Assembly: GCA_003693705.1 (NCBI GenBank)
Contig: RBZT01000108.1
Coordinates: 1 to 20,591 of the forward strand
Direction: 5' to 3'
Source of the DNA: Polymyxa betae
Lineage: Eukaryota; Endomyxa; Phytomyxea; Plasmodiophorida; Plasmodiophoridae
DNA length: 20,591 bases
The translations under genes were made by a program, and so were the position numbers. Positions 10,801 through 20,591 of the stretch are shown here, piece by piece; within the stretch, counting starts at the first letter, position 1; every line of letters starts with the position of its first letter. The notes beneath the pieces were generated by a model that saw only the letters and a list, made by a program, of their open reading frames with translations, was not told where the DNA came from and ran no database searches.

Positions 10801-13800
10801 GCCAGTTTCCGCCTCTGACAATCTATTCTGCATGCTGTGAAGATTGTCTCGAGATCTTCACCGCTATACAGATTCGGAACATCACCAGAATTTAGAATAT
10901 TATTCACATCCTGCAATAAGATGTTCAGAATCATTGCAAAGGCATGAAATAAGGTTCACCTCGAGCTGTGCCTCTTTGATAATTTGTGTATCAGATAGAA
11001 GGAATACGGTGGGCTTCTCTTGAACTCCAGCAATCAGGAGACATTTCCTGAGATCATCCCTCCATGCATTCATATCATAGGATTTCGTGACCTCAATCTG
11101 AAACAGCTCATAATCGCAGATGAAAGCAGCTAATCTTGTTAGACTTTGTCTTCCACTTCCACCAACACCCAATAATAAACCATTACCTAATGGTTGACGT
11201 ATAACGCGACATATTCGTGAGACATGATCAATTGCATCTGTAAACATCACCAATTTCATTCGATTCTTCTTCTCACTATTATATTCTTCTAGATAATCTT
11301 CCATAATCTGAGCTAGCTTATCCATATCAGTAATCTCATCGTATATCTTCGTATCAGCACCACTTCCGCCCAAATAATCGCCAAATACAATCCTTCCTTC
11401 AGCATTCGGGACGACCTCGTGCCACGCCTTCCCAAATTTCTCTCTCAACAATTTCGTCAATAAATTCGTGAGCCATTCATGATCCGTATTAGACACCATC
11501 CGATCAGCAAATACACGACGGTTCTCATGAGTCCACAATCGAAGTAGACCATCAACGCCGGCAATACGCGGGCTTGCATTCAATAAACCTTGAAAGACTT
11601 TTGAGAGATCTCGCAGATTGAACGTATAGTGAGATTTGGATGGTGTTGGTAGCAGCTCGGTCGCGATCGTTCTGTAAATATGAACGGTCGATTGAACGAG
11701 CGCCTCAGCACACAGCTGAATCTCGTCAGAGAACGATGAGAGGAAATCACGAACAATGGTTAAGAAGATTTGTTGTAAGCTGGCCGAGCTCAGATCGGTC
11801 TGATTAATCAGAGCGAAATGGCGTTTAAATCGTCCAGTAATTGGATTTCGACCACCACCTGGAGGTCCCATAGCTCCAACAAATATCAAATCTTGAACTT
11901 TGTTGAGTTGAAGAGATTTCAGATCATACCATCCACCATGATCCATCCATTGACGAAGCAGCTCGATCGGGGGCTGAGCAAAGTATTTCTCACGAGCTGG
12001 CATATTGAGATCATCAACGAACACGATATACGTCTTACCAATCGGGGGTCTAAATCATACAATCGTTAATGAAATTAATCAAATTCACATCAGAATCAAA
12101 AAATCGTGGTATAGCCTAAAATTCAAGAACTTTAAAGAAAGTGAAGATGTGTTGTACCCATAGACGCGCTGACGACGCTTCTCCATTTTCGAATCGAGAA
12201 TATCTTGAACTTGATTACTGCTTGTAGCAGCAGAGAACATCATCGATATGGGCATATACTCCGAAGTCATCGTAGCCAGATATTGCGATATATTAACAGT
12301 CTTTCCCGTTCCAGTATTCCCAGTAAACAAGATATGTCTACCAGTACGAACATGTGAATCTAATAGATATGTGCATCGAACTGAATCAATCGTTGGAACG
12401 ATCATCTCCTGAAATGGTGCTTTACTAGGCACAACATATTCGGGAACCGTTTTCATCCAAGAGACCCATTCATCACGATCTGGATCGAATAAGAAATCAT
12501 GAACAAGACCGGATTCCGGAGGGATCCGCGAGAACTCATTCAGAACACAATGCGATCTCAACCATTGATCGAATCGCGGTCGACCTGATTCGTTTGTCGT
12601 TGCCCCAACCGACCAGATTAATGAGAACAGGAACATTGGACCAATCTGGGTCTCGAGAAGTGCTCTGGTCGCCCCGAGCTGATCCTCATCCGCATTGCCA
12701 TGATCGGAATTCGCATCCCGACATTTCATGAAGAAACAGTCGAGCTTGGTGAGAGCAGATCGAATCAGGTTATTGTCGGCCGTGCTAACCGGCTCAATCA
12801 GATTACGTCTCAGAAAGGCAACAGCTGGATCGAAGAATTGCTCGAACAGCTGAGAGATGGCGGGACGTACCGGCCCGATCACGTTCGGGACCGTATCCAG
12901 CCATGATTGTAGAACTGGTCTCCATCCAATAGCTTCTGGATCCATATAGACCATACCACATCGTGATACTGTTGCTGGCGATGCTACAGAGAGATCTTCA
13001 ACTTCAAACATCATCGTCATGGTTGCTGGGATCTGGATGATCTCTCCCGAGTTCAGACAGAGTTTCTTGTTGTCATCGAGGACCGTGTTCATATTCTCAA
13101 TCCAGAGTGCATCAACAGGACCATCGAATACAATCCAATTGCGATCAAGTACCAAATCGCCTTCACAGCATTGCCGTATCAATAAGGGTAGAATCCCATC
13201 TGCCCATTCATGTGTTGCATCATCGAACTGTCCATATAATTGACCCATTTTGATGCTTTTCGGATTCAATGTGTGTGTTCGAACTTTCAGGAAATCGGTA
13301 TCTCCATTATCAGCTAGACGTGTAAGAGCTCTCTGTAATACTTGCAGATTGCAGGTTTTACCACCACCTGTTGGACCAACAAGCATAAGACCATGTCGAA
13401 CTTGAGCTGTCTCGAATAGCTGAATCGATTTAGCACAGAATGATTCAACCGGTTGAAGACGTTGCTCTAAGCATGATTCCACGATCGAATTCATCAATGC
13501 ACCATGATCAATATTAGGTCTCGAGATTCCCGGGAATAAATCAGAGATGATACCCTCGAATAAAGGAAGATCATCAGCCAGAAATTTCGGGACGTTGACG
13601 TCACGAAGAGCACGAAGTAGGAGAACGTTTTCATCAAGATTGGGATCTTTACGTTTTAGAATCCCAGCTTGTGTAATGACAGTCTTAACAGCTCTCATAC
13701 CATAATCATAATGATCTTGTGCTGATAGCTGCTCCGAACAGAGTTTAAACGTGGCCACCATCTTTAGAGATAGAGCTCGTGCATCAGTGAATCCGAACGA

Positions 13801-16800
13801 ATACAGCATGATCTCACCAATCAGAGCATAATCTGGTACCATCATTGCTACAGGACGGAATAGGGCCGCCAGGTTATCAGGCAGTTCAGTACGACCAGCG
13901 TATCCCGGGTTCATCGTGATGAACGCACAGCACGACTAAATCATCAATCAGATTCTCCAATTTGTGATTTCGAGCGTGAAATGCTTTACAAATCGATGCA
14001 AAAATGATTGTCAAAATGAAGAAAAAATTGTAGTTACCGGTCGTAATCGTAGCTCTTGATCTTCAAATACGAAATGATCGACTTTGGCCCTGACTGCATT
14101 CCAGATGGTCTGAACCTGCTGGGCCACGACAGATAATACCTCAATATCGATACGATTGAATTCATCGAAACATGCCCAAGCACCGCTACTAGCCAGACCC
14201 TTGAAGAATTTCCCCATTGCAATATGATCTAATGAATCCGAACAATTGAATACAACACATTGGATGGCGACACATTTCGCCAGATCTTTGACCGTTTCTG
14301 TCTTTCCAGTTCCAGCTGGGCCAGCAGGTGCACCACCTAAATGCAATTGTAACGCAGTCATCAGTGTCATGTAACATCGTTCTGTCAATGGTGTTATCAC
14401 TAAACGTAACGAATTCCCGAGATATTCATATGCATAGTCGAATCTGGCCTGAACCATCTGAACTGTGATCTGTTCTGTTCCAGATTCGACATAATATCGC
14501 ATCTGGGAGATCCAGCCGAAATCATGAACGGATTGAACACGTTCATCAACCATTCGTGAGATAACATCACGGGCATGAACATCGAGAACAATAAGAGCTC
14601 CAACCGTCAGACGTTGTAATGATGTTAAATCACCACGAACGAGACTGACCATATCGACGAGCTGATCACGTTGAACTTGAAGATATTTCACCAGACCTTG
14701 ATGTCCTTCTTCATGCAAAACATGTTCAACTTCTCGTGTCCAATGAACTTGCGATCCTGTTAGAACACATTGTGCTGGCCATACACGAACCCAATCAGGA
14801 CGTGATCGTTGGGTATAATCACCGACAGATTCATTCAATACAGACTTGATCGATGCTCTCATCATATCTTCAACTTCACTCAGCCAGACTTCAACTGGTT
14901 TCTCACTCGGATCCACTTTCGTCTTGAAATCAACGCGCTCTTTCTCAGCTGAAAACATGGCTGTAATGCGACCATCTTTGTCGAACTCTAATCGAGTGAT
15001 ATTCTCGAAACATTTCTTCAGATGTGGCTGAACCGCTTGTGGATCTTTCGCTTGTGATAGAATCTGCAATAGTTCGTCGTTGGATAAGAAATAGAATCGA
15101 GCGAATGCTCCTCGTTTGGAATCCAGGTAATCACTGAGTCCTTTCTGAACGATTTCCAGCTGTTTGTTTCCTTCTTGAAATTGTGTCAATAAGGTTGGAT
15201 CATCGCAGACTGTCAGCACGTCTGGATTGGCAGCGAATGTGGCCATTGTGTTACGCCAGACACGATTGACATTGCCGAATCGTTTCCCTTCCACAGGAAG
15301 CTGTTTCAAAATATCGGGAGAATCGAAGATTGGTCGTAGGTAGAGCCAGGCCACCTGAACCTGAAGTAGAACTTCCAGGACATCACTAACTAGACGTAAT
15401 TTATGATCCCAATTGCTGATGCGTTCTTCGAATGGACCCTTGAAAGTAGAGAATTGCATCGCCTACAAGATTGTCAACAATTCGAAGTAAAGCCACATCG
15501 ATATCATATGACGTATAGATAGATCAAATGACATTTAAAGTGATCAAACAAGGCAGATAATCGAGAAAAAGGATTCACCGTACCTGTGTCATAACATGGT
15601 GTTCATCGAGTAGAGCGAGAATCTGATCTGTTCCCTTTACAACATATGTGCCTGTATTCTTATATGGGACAATATGGAATTTAACTTCAGCCCATGTGTC
15701 ATGCATCTTATTCAATGATTGTTCTATCATGAACTCTTTACCAGCGCGTTCTCCTTCCTTACTAATGATATCGAGACGTTCGTTGAGATGGAGCGTGTTC
15801 ACAGCGATATCTAAAGTGAACAGATGATCGGGATAAACATCGAATCCAAGAGCTGCTGATAATGCATCCCAATGTCTTTGTCTCATACCAGGATTTCCTG
15901 TAGCACGTTTTCAGTAATAGATCATGATATCAGCAACATTCTACCTAAAGCTTCAATCAGAGGAAGAAGAGGTTCGAATTCTTTGATTCGCTTGAAGAAG
16001 TTGCCGGCGATGTTATTGAGTTCAGCGTTATCTTTGACCTGTGCTGCCTTGATCGCCTTCGATAGATCCTTCTGGTATTGATCGATATCGCGGGCGACTT
16101 CTTCAGGTTTCACTTTCAAGAACGAATCGGTTCTCCAGACGACAGATCGTTCTTTCCATGCATTGCATGCTGACCACATTAATGAATATGGAGCGAACTG
16201 TTTACTCAATTCACGAAGTCGGGAATAATCGGTGATATCGCGACCAAAATGAATTTCATCTTGGTTAAACTGTCGTGCTTTCTCCAAATAATCATTGATT
16301 TTCGCCTAGTAAAATATTGATAAAATTCAGATAATAGACAGATGCGGGTTTATACCTCGATATTCTTGGCTTTTTCAGCAATAAGGCGAATCTTACCAAC
16401 ATCGGTGTATTGACCGAAATTACGAACTTCATTCTCCAGATCGATCGTCTCAGCCTCAAATGCTTTCTGTTTCGCTGTGACATGATCCTCAAATATCGCT
16501 TTCTGTTCATCCAAATATTGATTGACATTCGCGACCTGGTCGTACACGCTTTTCGGTAAGGCGAACGTATTCCAGCGAGCAGCGAAATCATCTTTAGTAA
16601 ATCGATATCCGAAATCGTCTAGTAGAGCGAATCGAGCTAGAGCATCATCAATAGCGGGACGTTTATCTGTGACCGCTTTCGGGACGGTTGAAAGATGTTC
16701 TCTCATCTCAACCAACGCCTCGATATTTTCAGGTGTTCGTTGCAATGTTAGACGAATTGCATTGAAATCTTGCTCAATCGCAACACATTGATCTCGCGTT

Positions 16801-18883
16801 AGACGACAATATGTCTCCAGTTCACAATTGGCAATCAATGTGTGCTTATCGCTCAATTCTCTCCGAATCAAATCACATGAAACTATTCCCAGAAATTCAG
16901 AACATTTGAAGATTCAATCGTCATGATCTTACTTAAACATAGCCCGAGATTAACTTGCTGTGGAATATTCCTTTCAATCTCCAAACGCAGCTCTTCGTGA
17001 CGTTCCACTTCATGTCGTACTTGCTCCAATGTAAGCCCCGGCGTGGCAAAGAACTTGGATACGTATTCTTCAACATTCAAAGCTACATTGTGTAAGATGA
17101 GGGAAATATTGTTATCGAAAAATCTCTCACCAAGAAGGTCCCGATATTGTTCATAGGTCTGAACGAATTCACGAACAGGTTGTAGAGCTTTACTGACACA
17201 ATTTGTAATCCGATCAGCTAATTGTTGAACCCAGGGGGTCTGTCTTGGCACAGATTGTAATTTTCCTTTATGCAGAGATCGGAATAGAGACTCCATAACA
17301 ATTGGTTCAAGCTGTGGGATATCATGTAATAATGAAATACCACGATCAAACAGAGTTAATGGCAGGTCTTCGAGAGCAGATAATTTCGTCGATAATCCAA
17401 GCTTGCAATCGCGGAATGTGAGTTCAGCAGAGAAGAGAGGAAATCGGCCATGATTTGTGAATGTCTCAAAGAACTCGACATATTCGATGAGAGATCGTTC
17501 TATAAGAGATCTCAGCGTGTCTTCCATCATGAAATTAATAACAGTTAGAAGCTTTTTCAGTTTCGAGAATGAATACACTTCACGACTGCGTTCTTTCAAA
17601 TAGAACCATCCTTTACCAACAGATTGTAATGAATCTTTAACTGTATTTTTCAAAGCAGTGATCCATGCTCCAGTTAACGTTGTATGAATTTGCGATAACG
17701 AGGAGACTTGAAGCTGTTCAAATTCATCGATAGCGATGGTCTTAGAGATATGAGTATTAAACATAGATAAGCTGAGAATATGAAGATTCTCCATCTGTAC
17801 AGATGCCATAGCGTTAATTACTTCATTCTTAATCAGCAAAGAATGGAATGAAAAATCGTTGAATCTTGAGGTGTAATCGTATCTCGGTATAGCAACAACA
17901 CCTGTTCTTGGAGCTTTTCTCGCCTTGGCTGGCTGCCAGCATAACGTTCTTCGAAGTGATTCCTGACCAGGATTTGTTAAATTCTGATCGAATATGATCT
18001 TGTTCATTGTACGAGCAAAATCGATATTGATTTCACCAACGAGCGAAGTCGTATCTAATGCATTCTGCTTTAAAGCGCTCGTATTCAGAGCCGATGTCAG
18101 AATACGATTTGCTTGTTCGGGATCAATTGGTTGCATATCGTCGATTGGCATCGAGTCGATATACAGATTATATCGTGCCTGGCCTTCAAACATCTTCCTC
18201 ATTCGATGGGCTGAGACGACCCGTTCCACGAAAAATTCAGGATCTTCAACAGAAAAGTAGACGAATAATCGGTGTAGTTCATGAGCTGCTGATTCACCTT
18301 TGAATTCCACTTGATATCGATCATGACCAGAATATGACAAAATCACACATGGCTCAAACTTCCCAAGACCAGATTCTGAATTCAGTTTCAATGCTAATCC
18401 AGAGAGAGGAACACCCAGCATCCATTCTTCTGGCGTTCTCGTCTCATAATCAGTATCGTCGAATAATTCTAACGGCAGAAACGCCTTTCGATTACTCCAT
18501 TGATCAACATTAAGTCGGCGTTTACGATAATCAATGCCATGATCAGATAATAGCTCATTGATATTCGTATTCTGATATTGGACTTTACGCCGATGTATTT
18601 CAATGCGTCTTGGAGCCTGGCCTGGCTCACGCCTATATGGGATATTCACACGTGGTACTGGCCCTTCGCCATGATTGGCCGCGTTCGCTACTGGAGAATG
18701 TCCTAATGGAATCGCAGATCGGAATAGTTTGGCGGTCGGTGATGCAGCCAGTCGTCGGCTGATGGCGATTGGTGATAATCGCCCAGATGGCGGCACAATC
18801 TCAATAGCGGCACCGCCTTCGGAAGCATTGATCGCTTCGGAATAGATGCCGCGCTGGCGCAGGGCCAGCGGGTTCTGGGCCAT
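4813..18883 (-). CDS. DNAH1: Axonemal inner-arm dynein heavy chain, DNAH1-like, 31 exons
   Basis: Microtubule motor of the flagellar inner dynein arms. Exons, 5' to 3' on the minus strand: 18883-16933, 16882-16356, 16305-15945, 15897-15584, 15462-14038, 13935-12158, 12049-10960, 10910-10587, 10540-10384, 10327-9924, 9868-9689, 9585-9424, 9375-9157, 9099-8803, 8754-8569, 8515-8278, 8226-8072, 8025-7885, 7829-7391, 7335-7177, 7125-6951, 6900-6680, 6629-6466, 6417-6216, 6159-6000, 5953-5747, 5700-5508, 5461-5330, 5278-5117, 5066-4982, 4934-4813. They join in frame to 4109 aa, close to human DNAH1. Order: N-terminal tail and linker (about 1-1400); AAA1 P-loop GPAGTGKT at about 1432 with [11 protein letters not shown]2 GPTGGGKT at about 1713; AAA3 GNTGTGKT at about 2065; AAA4 GVGGSGRQS at about 2413; stalk coiled coil and microtubule-binding tip (about 2643-2964); AAA5-6; C-terminal domain ending [12 protein letters not shown] 18883 is the first Met after an in-frame TAA. 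DNAH1 is chosen over DNAH3/6/7/12 because the N-terminal [33 protein letters not shown] and [10 protein letters not shown] segments recall that subfamily. Dynein identity is certain; the subfamily is from memory. Confidence 0.96.
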
Positions 18884-19237
18884 GATGCCCGGCGCCCTAT
18901 TTTAATGCTGAAATGACCTGCGCTTCGGGGAGAGCAGTACGACGCTGATCATGACCATCACGCTGCTCGTTACAGGCCATGATCCATTGACGAAGATGAT
19001 GGATGCACGCTAGGCCGATTATGAAACAATATAAGCAAGTGTTCATTCATTCAACAATGTTTGCCCATCAAACCAATGCTGGGCCATGATCTATAAATCT
19101 CCATAACAATCGCTAACGTTAGATGATGACAGTCATCATATGAAAATACGATGAATCCGCCAGCACAGTTTAGACTATCACCTTGCTCTGTCAATCGTTG
19201 AACGACTCGGGCTTACCGGTAGATAGTACCTGACAGC
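18884..19237 (-). promoter_or_regulatory. Dynein upstream region with a small uORF and a palindrome
   Basis: This region must contain the dynein 5' leader and promoter. A 27-codon upstream open frame runs from ATG 18980 to TAG 18897-18899 on the minus strand, ending about 14 nt before the dynein ATG. It starts MACNEQRDGHDQRRT and is GC-richer than its surroundings, so it may be a uORF or a mis-modelled first exon. A 17-nt near-palindrome (atgatgac-a-gtcatcat, 19123-19139) lies further upstream and could bind a dimeric factor. No TATA box at a convincing distance was seen. Confidence 0.35.
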
Positions 19238-19294
19238 ACTGGGGGCAGTGGCAAAGTTTTCAAAGTTTTGCAAAACTTTGCCACTGCCCCCAGT
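19238..19294. repeat. 57-nt perfect hairpin with 23-bp arms
   Basis: Arms at 19238-19260 and 19272-19294 are exact reverse complements, separated by an 11-nt loop. The arms begin actgggggcagtgg and end in a caaagtttt run. The loop repeats caaagttttg, so 19261-19280 is itself a 20-bp palindrome and the structure can re-pair in two registers. It is bounded on the right by tandem ggcaaggttta repeats whose core resembles the ggcaaagttt inside the hairpin. A foldback or MITE-type element is likely; no clean target-site duplication is visible. Confidence 0.8.
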
Positions 19295-19299
19295 ATATT

Positions 19300-19362
19300 G
19301 GCAAGGTTTAGGCAAGGTTTAGAGGTGGGTGCGTATGGGTGCGAGGTTTAGGCAAGGTTTAG
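19300..19362. repeat. Short direct repeats (ggcaaggttta) with G-rich spacer
   Basis: The 11-mer ggcaaggttta occurs at 19300-19310, 19311-19321 and 19351-19361, with a partial gaggttta at 19343-19350. Between them gtgggtgcgtatgggtgcga contains two gggtgcg words. The unit resembles the ggcaaagttt in the adjacent hairpin, suggesting that both came from one repeat family. The GGTTTAG word recalls telomere-like repeats, but the array is too short and irregular to be a telomere. Confidence 0.75.
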
Positions 19363-19756
19363 ACGGCGGGCACTCTCAATACCAGATTCCGATGACAGAA
19401 ATAAAATTGAAAATATATGAGAACACAGATGACGATTAACTGGGATGGCGAACTCGTACTGTTCTTTAAACTGATTTCTGACAGAGCAGATGAAAAATGG
19501 ATTGGTTGTCTTTAACATATGAGGAAATACAAGAATTGACACAGTATGACTTTTATAATAGATGATCGGCTGTTCCTATCACTCGGATACATCAGAAAAG
19601 GCGGTTTGTTTTTGATATTGAGTATATGGATGCCACTATTATAGTACTAAATATTTAATTAATAATATAACACAAATCCAAGGACACAGTCTCAGCACTG
19701 CGATACGGCATTATATGTAAAGCGAAGGAACCCGCCAACTCCTTCCAAAAATACAT
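19363..19756. other. Non-coding AT-rich spacer
   Basis: I see no gene here. The only open frame of note (19542-19348, -, 64 codons) has no recognisable motif and overlaps the repeat array. The segment separates two repeat elements and may be old transposon-derived DNA. Confidence 0.4.
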
Positions 19757-19866
19757 TAGGGGGTATCAAGTTGGCTTCTCGCAAAAAAATTAAAGCGCTT
19801 TAATTTTTTTAAAGCACCTTGGCAGGTGCTTTAAAAATCTGCTTTNNGCAAGTTTGATACCCCCTA
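19757..19866. mobile_element. 110-bp MITE-like foldback element with TA-flanked terminal inverted repeats
   Basis: The ends read tagggggtatcaa (19757-19769) and ttgatacccccta (19854-19866), exact reverse complements. If TA is the target-site duplication, the element has 11-bp inverted ends GGGGGTATCAA flanked by TA, as expected for Tc1/mariner-type insertions. Inside are two further foldbacks: a perfect 28-bp palindrome at 19783-19810 centred on aaagcgcttt, and a hairpin with 14-bp arms at 19806-19819 and 19824-19837 around a tggc loop. The element encodes no protein, so it would need a transposase in trans. Two undetermined bases (19846-19847) lie inside it. Confidence 0.7.
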
Positions 19867-20026
19867 TTATCAATTAAAATTGAATTTTGAATTTGATTGT
19901 TAGGACTTATAATAACTCATAATTGCGGAAAATGACAATAAACCATCGGCGTCAAAAAGGGTCAAAAGCGTCGTGATTTCACTCCATACATGTTTATGTC
20001 GGAAATCATGACGCAAATTTCTCTCT
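19867..20026. other. Spacer after the integrase stop, with imperfect inverted repeat
   Basis: It contains a 12-bp inverted repeat with one mismatch (gcgtcgtgattt at 19968-19979, aaatcatgacgc at 20003-20014). On the minus strand, just after the integrase stop, a purine run aaagagagaaa (about 20019-20029) is followed by tttgcgtcatg. This is where a Ty3 element would place its polypurine tract and the start of its 3' LTR. The LTR ends cannot be verified because the partner LTR lies outside the window. Confidence 0.3.
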
Positions 20027-20591
20027 TTAGAAACGAAATTTAGCGTTTTTTGCGGAAAAAACGCAGTTCTCGGTTGAGTGCGATTCTTTCGACGCTGATC
20101 CTGAAGTAATTACTATTCGTCTATGCATCTGTGCTAACGAATCTTGTAATTGCTTAACTTCCTGTAGAAGCTTATCTAGCGGAATCCTCTCATACTGAAG
20201 TGTATCATTTCTTACTCTGGCAAATACACTATCTAATGGGCTGTCCGGCCGGCGTTGTCCAGTAAATACTGTCACTGGGGCCTTTCCTCCTAGTCTGGCC
20301 TGAAAACGATGATTAAACGTATGCTCAATGTTCTTATTAAGCCAAGGCCAATCAGCCTTCTCCCAGTGTAACACAGATATCAAAGCGCGAACTAGCGCTA
20401 GATAATGCCTATTGATAATTTCAATGGAACCATTGCTATAGTGACCATATGCCACTGTAAAATGATACTTGCAATTGATGTTAAACGGAAGTGTAAACTC
20501 TTCCATTACAGCTGACATAAAGCATGATGCCATATCTGTTACTATAATGTCTGGAGTGCGTGAACTAGCTCTCCAATCCATCAAAGCATCA
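20027..20591 (-). mobile_element. Ty3/gypsy-type retrotransposon integrase, C-terminal part (partial at window edge)
   Basis: The frame is open from the right window edge to a TAA at 20027, so only the C-terminal part of a Pol polyprotein is present. It covers the second Asp of the integrase DDE triad (VTDMASCF) and the Glu (SNGSIEIINRH), about 37 residues apart. Next come the conserved W…NK..H.FN.R segment and RLGGKAPVTVFTGQRRPDSP, a signature I associate with Ty3 elements of oomycetes and other zoosporic eukaryotes. A basic, Ser-rich tail follows. Integrase inserts element cDNA into host DNA. The visible part has no stop or frameshift, so the copy may be fairly young, but reverse transcriptase and the LTRs are not in view. 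The identity as integrase is strong; the host-lineage hint is weak. Confidence 0.85.

Noticed and set aside
19300-19362. Telomeric or CRISPR-like repeat array
   Set aside because: Only three irregular copies of an 11-mer without uniform spacers; telomere arrays are longer and regular, and this is a eukaryotic intron-bearing locus.

Overview
This is nuclear DNA from a eukaryote that builds a motile flagellum. All three complete genes are split by GT-AG introns, most of them only about 45-57 nt long. The largest gene is an axonemal dynein heavy chain, so the organism or one of its life stages (for example a zoospore) swims. A Ty3/gypsy-type integrase at the right edge resembles, from memory, elements common in oomycetes and other zoosporic protists. 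The dense, very short introns would also fit a plasmodiophorid-like rhizarian. I cannot decide the lineage from the window alone.

Layout, left to right. Positions 1-1693 are mostly non-coding, AT-rich DNA with several inverted repeats; the first 135 bases may hold the 3' end of a gene that starts outside the window. Positions 1694-2326 (+) carry a complete three-exon gene for ribosomal protein eL20 (RPL18A), 176 aa. Converging on it from the other side, 4491-2478 (-) carries a 15-exon aromatic amino acid hydroxylase (phenylalanine hydroxylase type), 443 aa, with an ACT regulatory domain and all three iron ligands. Its HExxGH iron-binding motif is assembled across a 7-nt microexon. About 320 nt upstream, on the same strand, 18883-4813 (-) carries a complete 31-exon DNAH1-like inner-arm dynein heavy chain whose exons join in frame into 4109 aa.

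From 18884 to the right end there are no host genes that I can support. This part holds a long perfect hairpin with adjacent tandem repeats (19238-19362), a 110-bp foldback element with TA-flanked terminal inverted repeats (19757-19866, mariner MITE-like), and the C-terminal part of a retrotransposon integrase running off the edge (20591-20027, -).

The three host genes serve translation, aromatic amino acid metabolism and flagellar motility. They share no obvious pathway; their closeness looks like ordinary compact genome packing. I found no RNA gene, CRISPR array or operon-like system. The gene models were built by hand from reading frame, GT-AG sites and remembered family sequences, not from transcripts or searches.
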